This document shows, one piece after another, positions 37,945 through 48,765 of a DNA stretch of 64,000 nucleotides. The position numbers and the translations under genes are program-made. The DNA is from Symbiodinium microadriaticum (taxonomy: Eukaryota > Sar > Dinophyceae > Suessiales > Symbiodiniaceae), in contig LSRX01001665.1 of assembly GCA_001939145.1 (NCBI GenBank), positions 33,079 through 97,078 on the forward strand, given 5' to 3'. The notes under the pieces are model-generated. The model was not told where the DNA came from. It saw only the letters and a program-made list of their open reading frames with translations, and searched no databases. Within the stretch, counting starts at the first letter, position 1. The number at the start of each line of letters is the position of its first letter.

Positions 37945-38570
37945 GGAACGCGAAGGTTCGAGTGTTTGAGCGTTCAACGGTCTGAAGGTCGAAAGTGTTA
38001 AACCTCGAACCTTTGGTTTGAAAGGCGGTGGGGTTCGAAGATGTTCGAAGGCTTGAACACGATGGTATGTGCCATCGGTGTCGAACTTGGAAACTTTCAA
38101 TCTAGAAACCCTGAAGCTCTTTTCCGTGGCCGAGTGCGATCGCGCCGCTCAAAGCTGGAAGATCTGAAGTTTGAGAGGTTGTGACTTCGAAGGAATGAAA
38201 GTTTTCATCACTGGGGAAAAAGTGCTAACCTATGACGCCTAGCCTCCTTGCTTGATAAACGATACATAGTTCTGGTAGATCAAGCCCTCTCAAAATGCAT
38301 GCTCTCCAGCTCAAACGATCACTCTTTCGAGCCTTCGAACCGTTCGTGCTCCCAACGGTTCAAGCTTTGAAACTTGGTAGTGATCCTCTCAAGCTACAGG
38401 CCTTTCCAAACTTGAAGCCTTGAATCTCTCCAACTCTGAAACTTTCAGCCTTTCACCTGCCTAGAATCCTAGAAGCTAAAACTTTCAAGACTTCAATCTC
38501 GGGCTCCTTAAATTTGAAACTTCAACCTCTCAAACTTTCAATATTCGAAGTTCGAAGCAATGTGTGGACG
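37945..38570. repeat. Cryptic repeat rich in TTCGAA, CTTGAA and CTTTCAA
   Basis: Short heptamer-like words (ttcgaag, cttgaag, gaaactttcaa, tttgaaa) recur every 7-12 bp across about 600 bp. Words read mostly as ttcgaag/tttgaag in the left half and as aactttcaa in the right half. There is no fixed unit, so this is cryptically simple rather than tandem DNA. Confidence 0.6.
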
Positions 38571-41390
38571 TGTCCACATGCTCCGCCCCACGCCCGTCAC
38601 ACAGCATACGTCGCCGCGGCTGCAGACTTTCAACCTGAATTCCGGATCAGACCTTACAATTATTCAGTCCCGAAACGTTCAGACTCCGAACTTGTTTCAT
38701 TCTGAAAGGTTTTTGAACTGTCGAAAACTTTCACACTCACTAGTCTGGCCCCCCCACGTGGTGCAATCAAACTATCCAACGACTCCTTCGAAAAAACCTG
38801 CTCGTGACGCCCATCGTGTCTACCCCTTGGACCCTTGCTCGACCAAAGCTTCTCGAGCTTCTTTTGTTTGAGGTTGGAGATGCTGGTGTCCGTGTCGTTT
38901 CAGTGGAGGCTGAGGCGCTGCAAGTTCGTTGATTGCACCCATCCCAGGCTTGCAAAGGACCAGCAGACTTTCAGGTCTGACGCGCTGAAGGATCTCTACA
39001 ACATCTTGGGAGAAACCATGTACAGGGACCGGCCTTGGGTTTGGGGTCCTGTCGATTTTGGGCATGGCATAGGCACTGTTTCATTTGGACATTGGCAGTT
39101 CCGAAGCTCACAAGCTGCCGCGAGTAGTAGGCTTGCCACTGCGAGGATGAATTTGTCCGCTTTGCCCGGGCAGCTATCATTGAGTCCTGCTCTTTGTTTA
39201 CGGCCGATCAGCCCAGCCTGCTGAAGTTGGGGCTGTGCGATTTGTCACAGTGAGTATGGCTTGAGAACATCCATGGGGTGCTCCGTTTCGGGTTTACACT
39301 TCCTTTCAAAATGTCGGGAAGCCATCACTTTGACGTTGCCAGATATTTCACGGAGCGCACGACGATCACGTCGAAGATGCTGGAGGTGATCATGATACTC
39401 CTGCTGAGTGTCATCTCTGCATGGAAAGCCAGGTGCTTCAATCGAACTTTGACAAGCCGGAGCTTGGACTAAGAATGGAGATCACGGGCCTCCAGCTGCG
39501 AGAGGCTTGCCTGGTGAAGCATGCTTATTGGCTTAAGTTTTCTGATGAAGGCCAGAAATTGTTCGACAGGTTGACCTGCCCGACGACTATGACGACGAAA
39601 TTGAGAACACGCAAGAACAAATGCAGGAGGTAGGCAGTCCATGCGATTACCGATTTAGCTATGGGGTGGTCACGTGGTACAACCGTTTCTCATATTCAAT
39701 CTCGCTTCTGTTTGGACTGTACGCGTGCAACACAACCAGTTCACCGCAAAACTCTCATGAATGATGCCCAGGCCCTCAAGCGCCATGCGAAGCCTTGAGA
39801 CATCTCAAGACATCATGGCACAAGTCTGAAACACTCCGCATGCTCCTTCGTGTGAAGATGCAGACATGAGACGATGACAGTAGCAACGAAATATGGATGT
39901 TGTGTTCCGCAGCATGCTCAACTGAGATGCAGGTTGAGGTGGGCAAAGCTGAGCGTCAGGACCCGGCCCGAATGTGTTGGCACGAGTTCCCTAGTGCTTG
40001 AGTTCAGCAGCAGCCTCGCAACAGGAGCAGATCATCATCAAGGAAGCAGAGAAGCTAGTTGCGATTCAGCAGGTAGGATTCCGTGCTGCGCCTTGAAGAT
40101 GCGCATTGGACGCTGCAGTCTACGAAGCCCCTTGCAGCGATTGCCGCAAGAAAGCATGCTGAGTGCGCAAGCTTCGGCATCGCAAGAAGCCATTACAACC
40201 GGCAGGTTGAGGAGCTTCTAAGAGGAGCGAGAGGATTTGCACGCAGAATCGATCTCCAAAATCAGGCAGCGGGTGCTTGTATGTGCTTGTGCCTTGTGCA
40301 CCCCTGTCCTGTCCTTTGCCGAAACCCAGACCCGAGACACAAAATGGCTCAAAATGGCAGGCTACAATCACTCAGCTGAAGCTGGTGCAGCAGAAGCAAG
40401 CCGAGGCACAGCGCAATTGGAGAATGTTCTCTGTGGACAGTGGCATCATGTGTTGTCGAAACCATTTTAGAGATGAAAAGCGAGCCCAGACATGGCTAGA
40501 CTGGAGTCTAATTATTAGAGTGTTGTACAACGAAATCTACTGGAACATGATAGAAGAGCGGCCCAAAGTCACCCGACGCAACAGACAACAAGATCACATA
40601 AGACAGGATCATATATGATAGTGGCAATGGTACAGTGGGCTACCATTGACTACCATGCATATATACCTCCATTTAAATACACGTGGGTATGGATGTCTGT
40701 CGAAAGACGTATGCATGTACACGTGTGTGTGTGTGTGTGCGTTTGTGTTTTTTTGTAGTCGTCGACAATCCATTCAGTCTACTGATCTCTTGAAGTTCGA
40801 ATCTAACGCCAAAACCTCCTGTTGCTGTGTATCTGTCAATCTGTCCGTCGGTAGCTCTGCACATGTGCGCATTCTGATTTATCCTGGCTTTTCCTGTCTC
40901 AAACGCTCGCGCCCAACCTCGTTCATCACCGCAAGCCTTCTAGTCTTAGTCTAAATCTTGTTCCTTCATGCGCAGACTCCCTCCAGATCTGACTGGACGA
41001 AGATGCGGTGCTTTCAGCTCGTGGCACGGAGGAGACAATGATTTTGGACCGCTGCCTGAGTGCGCCGCCCCACCTGCATCCTACATGCAAACGATTGTAT
41101 AACACACTGGCCAGCAGGGGGGGTTGCCCATCTGGATTATCCATTGATATGCAGACACTGGTGCACAAGACATCCCTAGCCGGTGGCTTGATGTCAATTC
41201 AAGACTGGGTCGTGTCAAAGGGGAGCATTCCGCTACATCGTGTTGTGTGCTGGTCCTTCTTATCGCCATCCGAGGAGCTGAATCTTCACTCATGGACTGC
41301 GTGTTGTCTCCACTTGGAACCGGGGGGCGGCTGTAGCCGGAGCAGTCAGCACCTGCCATAGCATGGCCAGGCAACTGAAGAAAATGCACG
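38571..41390. other. Unassigned DNA
   Basis: No confident gene was seen. Contains a (GT)n tract near 40720-40740 and a short A-rich tract. The frame 38835-39224 (+) has moderately protein-like composition (RDRPWVWGPVDFGHGIGTVS) but no family resemblance. Confidence 0.35.
40722..40742. repeat. (GT)n microsatellite
   Basis: A short tgtgtg run of about 20 bp. Confidence 0.85.
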
Positions 41391-41521
41391 AATATCATAA
41401 TTATTGTTGTTACAATGCTCTGTTGTTGATATACATCACGTCTTTCACGTCTTTCGGGCGTCGTGTCCAAGTTGGTCGCGGCCCATGAGGCACCAAATTA
41501 AGGTGAAACAAGTGGGAAGCT

Positions 41522-42433
41522 CTACCAGTGTGCCCACTGATTGCGAAGGAAACGCCTACCGGCCTGTAACCCCTGTTCTAAAGAACCTAACTCTGGTAGC
41601 GGAGCGAGGGCATGGCTCGCAGAGTCGGGAAAGAAGAGGGAGGCAGGGACTCCAAGCCCCCAAAGGCGAAGGGCGAGTCGCGACAGATCTCCATAAAGCA
41701 CTTCCTTATCCAAAATGGTACGGAATGCTTTGGCAGGCAAAAGTGGGTCTGGCAGAGGCTGGAAGCCGAGCCAAGTATCAACACAGATCAGGAAGCCAAC
41801 TGAATCAAAAGGACCATCGAAAAAGGCAGGGCATGCACCGGACGCAAACGTCTGCAAGCACTCCTCGATGGTATAACGAACAGAAGGCGTGTGGGTCTGC
41901 TCTTGGTCGGTGCACCATGATGCAGGGCCAACAATGACCCACACACAGTCATCACGGCTGACGATGGGCTGGGCTAAACAAATGTGGGACACCTCCAACA
42001 TGCCAAGGACAAGTTCGCTGTCTCTGAAGGTGGTAAGAGGGGCGGGGTCAACAGATGGAGCGGGAACAAGCCACTCGACAATATCGGAGGAGGCGATCCA
42101 CTCAATGGCTCGCACAAGCCTTGCAGTGTCGACTATAGGCGGAGGCGAACAGCAGAGATGCTGCGCAAAGACCTCAGCTGTTAATCGCAGTCGTGTGGTT
42201 TCGGCACAAACACAAGAAAACGTGATGTGCAACCGACGCCAAAGCTCCTCCTCAGACAGTTCCCCAAGATCATCCAAAACATGGGACAGACAGTCCAAGA
42301 TCTCGGCGATGGGGCGTTCAGGTTCGTCAATCCAAGTGAGCTGGTACGGTGGGAGGGCGGGTCCCTCAGCTTGGAGTACAGGCGCCTGGGTGCCGTGGGG
42401 GTCTTCAGCCTGGCGATGTCCCTGGCCTGGCAT
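41522..42433 (-). CDS. Retroelement ORF2, unassigned C-terminal region
   Basis: About 303 codons in the -1 frame relative to the RT part, joined at the C6 tract 42434-42439 and ending at TAG 41522-41524. The ATG at its start immediately follows the C tract and is probably coincidental. Composition is strongly protein-like (PYQLTWIDEPERPIAEILDC, EELWRRLHITFSCVCAETTR). I recognise no domain. Its position after the zinc finger suggests a host- or target-specific extension of the ORF2 protein, but that is inference. Confidence 0.7.
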   Translation of the reverse strand: MPGQGHRQAEDPHGTQAPVLQAEGPALPPYQLTWIDEPERPIAEILDCLSHVLDDLGELSEEELWRRLHITFSCVCAETTRLRLTAEVFAQHLCCSPPPIVDTARLVRAIEWIASSDIVEWLVPAPSVDPAPLTTFRDSELVLGMLEVSHICLAQPIVSRDDCVWVIVGPASWCTDQEQTHTPSVRYTIEECLQTFASGACPAFFDGPFDSVGFLICVDTWLGFQPLPDPLLPAKAFRTILDKEVLYGDLSRLALRLWGLGVPASLFFPDSASHALAPLPELGSLEQGLQAGRRFLRNQWAHW

Positions 42434-42439
42434 GGGGGG
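42434..42439 (-). other. C6 homopolymer at an apparent -1 frameshift
   Basis: The RT/zinc-finger frame ends being protein-like here, and the C-terminal frame begins. A one-base length change of the homopolymer would join the two frames. Confidence 0.65.
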
Positions 42440-43875
42440 ACAGCAATACCCAGCTGCGCTAAGTTTGTGTCTACAAACCTGACTGTAGGCGAGGTGTTTG
42501 CAGAGCTTGAGGTTGGTGCCGAAATGTCGCAGGCAAGATTGACATTGCCTACCCTCAAGGACTCAAGAAGACCTCGACCGGTAGCGACGCGGCCATGAGT
42601 CTTGAAAGCATGAACAGACCACCTTTGCTTGGTCGCGAAGACCTTTCCGCAGGGGGCGCAACAATACCGCCGATCCCACTGGGGAGGCGGAGGGCAGATG
42701 AGAAGTCCCCCCTGGATTTGAAGCTGGCGGGACAGAAGGCCCAGGAGGTTTTGCTGGGACGACTGCCAAGTTTCACGGCGAACAGCTCTCGCCTGCGCTG
42801 TGCGGAGGAGCCGTTTCCAGGTACCTGGTCGGTAACGTATCATGGTGACCCAAAGAGGCCAGAGGCAGTCCCAATCTTGGCAATCCGTCTTGGGCACAAC
42901 AAGCTCTCGAAGCCAGCAGAGAGAGTCTCTGGCTAATCGGAGCCATGTACCTTCAGCATGGGCAAGTGCCCAGAACTCTTTGATGCCCACGGTGACACAA
43001 GACGACAAGTGTAGGAGACGTGCAAGGTGGATCAGAACTGGCATGGACGGCAGGCCGGCCAGTGCCAACACACGAGCAGGTCCAAGATGGCGTGCCTCCT
43101 CAACCTTGTACTGTGGCCTTAACATCGAGGCGACCATGTGGTGATAAGTGGTCGCCAAGAGGGACAGGGCTTTGTCCTCAACCGAGCACCAGCTGCCAGC
43201 TCCATAAAGAAGAACAGATAGCACAAGAGAGTCAAACAACAGTACCTTGTCAGTGCGTGCGACAGTAGGTGACCCGAACACTTGCTTACGACGCTTGTTG
43301 AAGGCCTGCCAGGCGAGCGCAGTGCGTAGCTTGACCTCGCGCTGTAGCTCACCAGTGTGGTGAATGACCCCGCCCAGATGTCTATACTGTGCAACAAGTC
43401 GCACATGAGCATCAGGCCACAGGCGACTGTCAGCAGGAATGGTCGGCAAGTCCTCCCTGAAAAGCTGAGCTCGAAGAGCTCTTGAGCCGCTTCCTTGCAG
43501 GGAGACCACGGCCTCGGTCTTGCCTCTGTCCAGATTGGGGAGTAGAGCTCGGCCAAGACAGCTGTCAAGCAGGGCACCAGCAGCGAAATTGAGATTTCCA
43601 ATCAAGGAGTGGGCATTCGCATGACGGAGCACAAAGGCTGCATCATCCATCCAAGTACTGTCCAAGACAGTGAGAGTCTCACGTGAGGGGTCTGTGACCT
43701 CCCAAAGATTGTCGAGCATGTCGGGGTGCCATGGGAGCTCTGTGAGAGCTTGGTGGTCCGCGATGCATTGGCGGATCTGGTGAAGCACACGGGCGAACAC
43801 AAAGCTGAAAATGATGTCGGCCAAGTTATCACCGGGCCGGGTCCCAATGCCAGTCTGAGTGACCGTGGTCCCTTG
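42434..43875 (-). CDS. Retroelement ORF2, RT C-half and C2H2 finger (after nonsense codon)
   Basis: This is the same reading frame as the previous part, separated from it only by the TAA at 43876-43878. Directly after the stop it reads the RT motif B region GIGTRPGDNLADIIF (about 43865-43815). Motif C, WMDDAAFVL, has its two Asp codons at 43642-43647. A thumb-like region follows (SVLLYGAGSW). Near 42665-42597 is a C2H2 finger, CX2CX12HX4H (CCAPCGKVFATKQRW), as in many LINE C-termini. An ATG at 43822-43824 exists but would give an RT without motif A, so it is not a credible natural start. Translation leaves the coding frame near a C6 tract at 42434-42439. Confidence 0.88.
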
Positions 43876-43878
43876 TTA
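43876..43878 (-). other. In-frame TAA splitting reverse transcriptase
   Basis: The TAA lies between motif A (44103-44070) and motif B (43865-43815). The frame is uninterrupted on both sides and the RT motifs are otherwise intact, so a single base change could account for it. Confidence 0.85.
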
Positions 43879-46800
43879 AAAGCGAAACCACGTATGTTGC
43901 AACGCTTCACATGTCATCTCTGACGTCCAGGAGGGCGACCCTGAGGCGGCGAGAAGTGAAGTGGTCTGCAGGTGTTCCCGTAGCTCGTGCATGACCCCGG
44001 GTGGGAGATGGACAGCGGACAGGATTTGAGCGACCTCTTCGTCTGTGCCGGAGAACCCCGTAACAAGAGGACGGACAATGCGGTAAAAGGCCTCACGCAG
44101 ATCCAAGAAAAGGACGGCCTGAGAGAAGCCGTGTTGTTTGGCCCAGCTCTGGTGCAGCCTAACAGTCTGGGCAGCCAGTGTTACGGGACACCGAGGCAAG
44201 CCCCCAATCTGGAGTGGAGCAGCAGCTTGTTGAAGCGCCGGGATGTTTCGGGCACGCACAATCTTGTGGAAGGCTTTACCAACATTAGACGAGACTAAGA
44301 TGCCCCTATATGAACTGCAGATCCCTGGCGACGCCTTGCCTTTCCAGATGGCAAAGAGAGAACCGCCTTTGAATTGCACAGGTTCGGCAAGTCGCAGGGA
44401 GGCTTTGAGAACGACCGGGAAGAAAGCTGCTGCCGCAGCTCCCGGTACAGCGTGCAACGCCTCTGCCGGAATTCCATCGACACCATAAGCTCTGTGCAGC
44501 ATCGTGTCCCGGAAAGCGGCCTCAAGCTCGGAGCGGGTAGGCAGTTCCTGAGGTAGGAAGTCGACCATATCAAGCGGGCGTTTGCGTTGGAACTCAAGGC
44601 AGGACGCAACTAGTTCTTCCGGCGGGCGCTGGGTGCCGTTTTCGATGCCAGAAAAATGGGCAACCCAGGCAGCCTCAACATCAGCAGGTTCGGTGGCCGG
44701 CGTTCCATCAGCAAGGGTTAGTCCCGGGAGCCTGCGTGGAGGCTTGGTCTTGCGAGCGGCGGGAGCAAGTATGCTGTGAAGGCGTGACACAACAGAGCCA
44801 GTGCCACTGGTGGCCGCGGTGTTGGCAGCGTAGTGTATGCGAGAGCTGACATCGCGTCGAATGGCTTGCCTGAGGGTCCTCTTGGTGTCGCGAAGTTCAG
44901 TGACATGCGCAGCCAGAACCAAAAGTGCCCTGCCATTACGGAGAAGGTGCGCAATAGCGCGAACGAGAAATCGGCCGCCATATCGAAGGCAAGAAAGCGC
45001 GCACCTCGGTCCAAAGGAGCGGCCAAGATGGCGCAAGCGTGTGATCTGTCGTCTTAGCCAAACCCTGCGCTGACGTAACTGCCAGGTATCTGCACTGAAG
45101 TGTGATGCCCGACAATGTCGTTTGACCGGAGGGAAAGCAACGCTCAAGGCGTTAACAACATGTTTCTGGATAACAGCGAAATGCTCGTGCACGTTGCTGC
45201 TCCAGTCTGGCTGTGGCGTAGAGGCAAAAATGTGCTTCAAAGTCGATCTGCCGTCCTCAGTAAGCATGGCCTCCCGGTCGTAAGCAGGCCTCGTAGCACA
45301 GGTAGACATAACGCCAAGGCCCCTGAACTGAACAAAAGTTCGGAGAGCAAAGTGATCAACATGGGCCTGTCCCCAATCCAGGGCGTGGAAAACCTGTGAA
45401 TCACCATCGCGAACTTGCCAGGATCGCGGGAGGACAGCATAGTCCAGTCTAGCTCCAGGTCCGCCAGATGGTGGAACCCAGGTGACATGTTCGTGGGGAT
45501 GGCATTGTGTAAAGGTGGATGGAATCCACAAACCATGACGTACGAGGAGATTCTGAAAGCCCTCCGGGAGAGCATGCTTGGTGGGGAAGACTTTGTCGCC
45601 AACATGACCTGCAATTGGGTCATCGAAATGGATGTTGAGATCGCCAAGAATTACTACCTGGCTGCCGTGGCAAAACCGCTCCACCTTTTGGCGGAAGGCC
45701 TGCCACCATGACTCCCGTGACGGGCACGTAGCAACGGGGCCGTGCACGGAAACAAAGAGAATGCGGAGGCTGCCTCGGCAGTATCTGACGAAAAGCTCAC
45801 GGGGACTAGAGCACAAAACCAACAAGTGGGCCGGGTTGAAGTGAACGGCGGTCTGGCCGATCCACGCAAATGGCCGAAGCCGAGATAACCAAAGCTCAAC
45901 TCCGAAGTTGCCTTGCTTGTCTCGGCCTGTACATAGTCGGATATGTGTGGCAGAGACAAACATGCCGTCAGCTGGGGCACGAGCTTCCTGTAGAGCGACA
46001 ACATGAGCTCCGTAGTACTCGAACTGTTCTCGAAGAAAGGCAGCCTTGCCCAAAAAATGAGCATCTTCGGCAATCTGCGGCTGGCTAGCGGGCACATCGC
46101 CCTCGAGGGTCTGCGTGTTCAGATTGAAAACGCAGAGGGCGCCACATAGGGCGGCAGGGGTTGTAGAAGCAGAGGTAGCTGCGGGAAGACCGAAGAAGTC
46201 TCTGCATAGAACACGCGTCGGTTGAAAGGTCAGATCGTGAGGATGTCGATCTGAGAGATATGTGCCCGTAAATAAAGGCCGGTTCTGTGGGCAGCGCATG
46301 GCCTCGAAGGCCAGCCACAACCATGGGAGTTGTGGAGATAGGCACCACTGCTGTGCAAGTAGGAGGTGGGAGGGAGAGGGGCCACCAGAGAGGCCGTCCT
46401 GGTTGACACTTTTGGCAAGCCGGTCCACAAGTTCGTTGGCGGTGGTCCCTTGGTGAGACCGAACGTGAGTGATATCGGCACCGAAGCCTGGTCTGGCTGA
46501 AACCAGGGCCTGAAAAAGGTGTCGAAGGCAGGCTGGAAGGCGGCAAGATACCTGTGCCCCATATCGCCCAGTAGCCTGGCGAAGGGCAACCTGGCAGTCC
46601 GAAAAGAAGGTGAGCTCTATACCGGGCGGGAGTTGCAGGGCCCAAATGATAGCCCATAAGAGTGCTGTCTGCTCTCCTGAGAGTGGGGTGTGCGAATGGG
46701 CTCCAACAAAACCTGGCTCACTATCATGGACCGCAACTCTACCAGCAGCCCAGCCATGGAGGTGGGGCACATCGGCTGTGGTGTCAATAGCTGCGAAGGC

Positions 46801-48335
46801 CCAGGATGCCCACTGGCCGTTATAAGAGCCATCAGTAAAGATCTGCATGGCAGTGATACAAGGCAGCTCCCTGGGGCATCCCTCATAGAGGTGCCAGGCT
46901 GCAGCATCGCAAAGCACATGACGAGGCAAGGTCCTCTCAAGGAGCCAAGACCCAGGGAACACAAGCCGTCCAGCCGTGGCAAAAAAGCTTCCGAAATCAA
47001 CCGTGGCTGCAGTGAGGTCATGGACAGGCACAGACGGAAGATATTTCGAAAGAGAAAGAGGATGGCAGCAAGCGACCTCGTCGGGTGGATCGATGAAGTG
47101 CTCGACAAGTGTCTCGAGCAAAGTAGCTGCAAGAAAGGCCCAAGTGTCGTCGTCTATGACTGCTTCCTCAAGAAGTGTGATGAGGTGGGCTTCATGGGAA
47201 GGTGAGTCCTCCAGCTCAGTAGCAGGGGTGCTACTAGCCCAGCCTTCTGTGGCAACGCCGGGCAATTCATGGCCATGGTTCCTCCACCGACACGGGGTGG
47301 GAACAGGTCTGAGGATTTCGTTGCCAACGGCAGCAGACACAGCTTGAGAGGTGTGCTGACAAGTACCGTCAACAGAGAGGCTGGGAATCTGCATGGCTGT
47401 CACAATGTCGCCACCTAAAACGACGCCGAGACTGGCACTGCACGAAAGGTGTGATGCAGAGCCGGTGGGGAAAAGGAGGGCGCAGGCAACTGCAGTCCTG
47501 AGTGGTGCATCGGCTAGGTGGGCGGACGGAAGCACAAGTCCAACCAGGGCTGTCGCAGCGCACCATGCAGCAAAAAGGCCGAAGACAGGGAAAAGCCGTC
47601 TATGTGGCGAGTCAACAGTGCCGTTGTCAGCCGGGGGGCTCTCGACAGGAGTAGCTGAACCCCTGGGGCGAGGGCTGGGGTTTTGTGTTGCCTGGCCGTC
47701 CTCAGGTGTATCGGAGCGTGGTGGGTCATCGGCCGGATCCTGATCGGTACGCGATTGAAAGTACCAGCGAGCCTCCGGCATAGGTTCGTCTGCGTCATCA
47801 GGCGCAAAGGCAGCGACGATAACCTGGCCTGGTTGAAGACAAACCCATGTCCAATGTGCCGGGAGTCCCGGAAAGATAGCATGCCATCCTTGGGGGGCTG
47901 ACTGGTTGAGAGTCCAGCGCACAGGCTCTAGATCAAGCCAGGTTTGTCGAGTGGAGAGGGAGAGCCAGCCTCCAAGGAGGGGGCGGCAATCCAAAAGGCC
48001 AATGGTCGGCACATGTATGTCGCCGTCCCATGTGACATGCTCTTCTCTGTCCGTGGCACTGATAACAGCTCTGCATTCCCATCCTCTAAGGCAAACATCA
48101 GTGGGCTGGGGCGTGGCTGGGGTAACCACAACACGCAGAGGATGGAGGCCAACAAGTAGTGCAATGTCGGCCTTGTAGTAAACCGCCCGCTCCGCGTGCA
48201 GTCGATAAAGCACGGGGCCATCCGGGCCGGCAACACAGTACCCATTATCAAGCCTGTCACGCGGGAACATAGGGCTATGCTCCCATCCGAGGTGAGAGCA
48301 AAGCAAGCCGGAACGTAGCAGGGCGGCCACGTCCA
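43876..48335 (-). CDS. Retroelement ORF2, RNase H, APE endonuclease and RT N-half
   Basis: The open frame spans 43876-48615, but its first 90-110 codons are the shadow of the preceding frame. Numbering from 48615, residues 110-276 complete the third repeated module, and a hydrophobic segment lies near 340-370. RNase H covers about 588-735 with D595 (FTDGSY), E648, D673 (FFSDCQ) and D731 (HVRSHQGTTANELVDRLA), so all catalytic residues are present. An APE-type endonuclease covers about 828-1090 with N833, E877, D992/N994 (GDLN), D1058 (LDYAV) and H1088. RT follows, with motif A D1505 (FLDLREAFYRI). The frame ends at a TAA (43876-43878) in the middle of RT. The endonuclease would nick target DNA and RT would copy the element RNA; RNase H would remove template. 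Confidence 0.9.
47505..47600 (-). other. Hydrophobic segment in the retroelement polyprotein
   Basis: The sense strand reads RLFPVFGLFAAWCAATALVG followed by LVLPSAHLADA, a membrane-helix or signal-like stretch between the third repeated module and RNase H. Confidence 0.5.
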
Positions 48336-48765
48336 GCCCGCACAAAGGTAAGACACATGCCACTATGCAGCACGCAATCAACACCTTGAAGTAGGGCTTC
48401 TTGGGCGCCGGGCACGTAGATTTCGACCTCGGAAGTAGGTGCAAGGCCGGCCAAGGCAAGGAGCAGCTGACAGTCAGCCAGGAAAGGTGCTGCGACTGCA
48501 AAGATGCGCCCGTCGAAAAGTGACAAGTCGAAGCACAGTATGGCCTGATTGTGCACCCAGGCTGGGGTCGCGAGCAAAAGGCCCCAACCCGGGTCAGGCT
48601 GTGGGATGACCTCAACTAAAGCTGGAAACAAGCTGCTTCTATCTTTGTCCCGACAAAATTGTACTAGGTCAACAAGGTCAGGCACAGTTTGGGGTAGCTC
48701 GACGGTCAGATCCAACTGCTCAGGAGTGTAATCTGGCGTAAGAAGACAGACTACAATGTCAATGA
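47785..48765 (-). repeat. Repeated protein module, copy 3, split by a frameshift
   Basis: The first half starts IDIVVCLLTPDYTPEQLDLT and ends HSGMCLTFVRAG in one frame. The second half, MFPRDRLDNGYCV through HVPTIGLLDCRPLLGGW to GQVIVAAFAP, lies in the +1 frame. The copy 2 and copy 3 first halves are most alike (PDFVPEVVDLNIEVPQALP against PDYTPEQLDLTVELPQTVP). Confidence 0.65.

Noticed and set aside
41404-47347. Several plus-strand frames over the retroelement (for example 41889-42482, 46690-47205)
   Set aside because: They are antisense shadows of the minus-strand coding sequence, which contains catalytic motifs.
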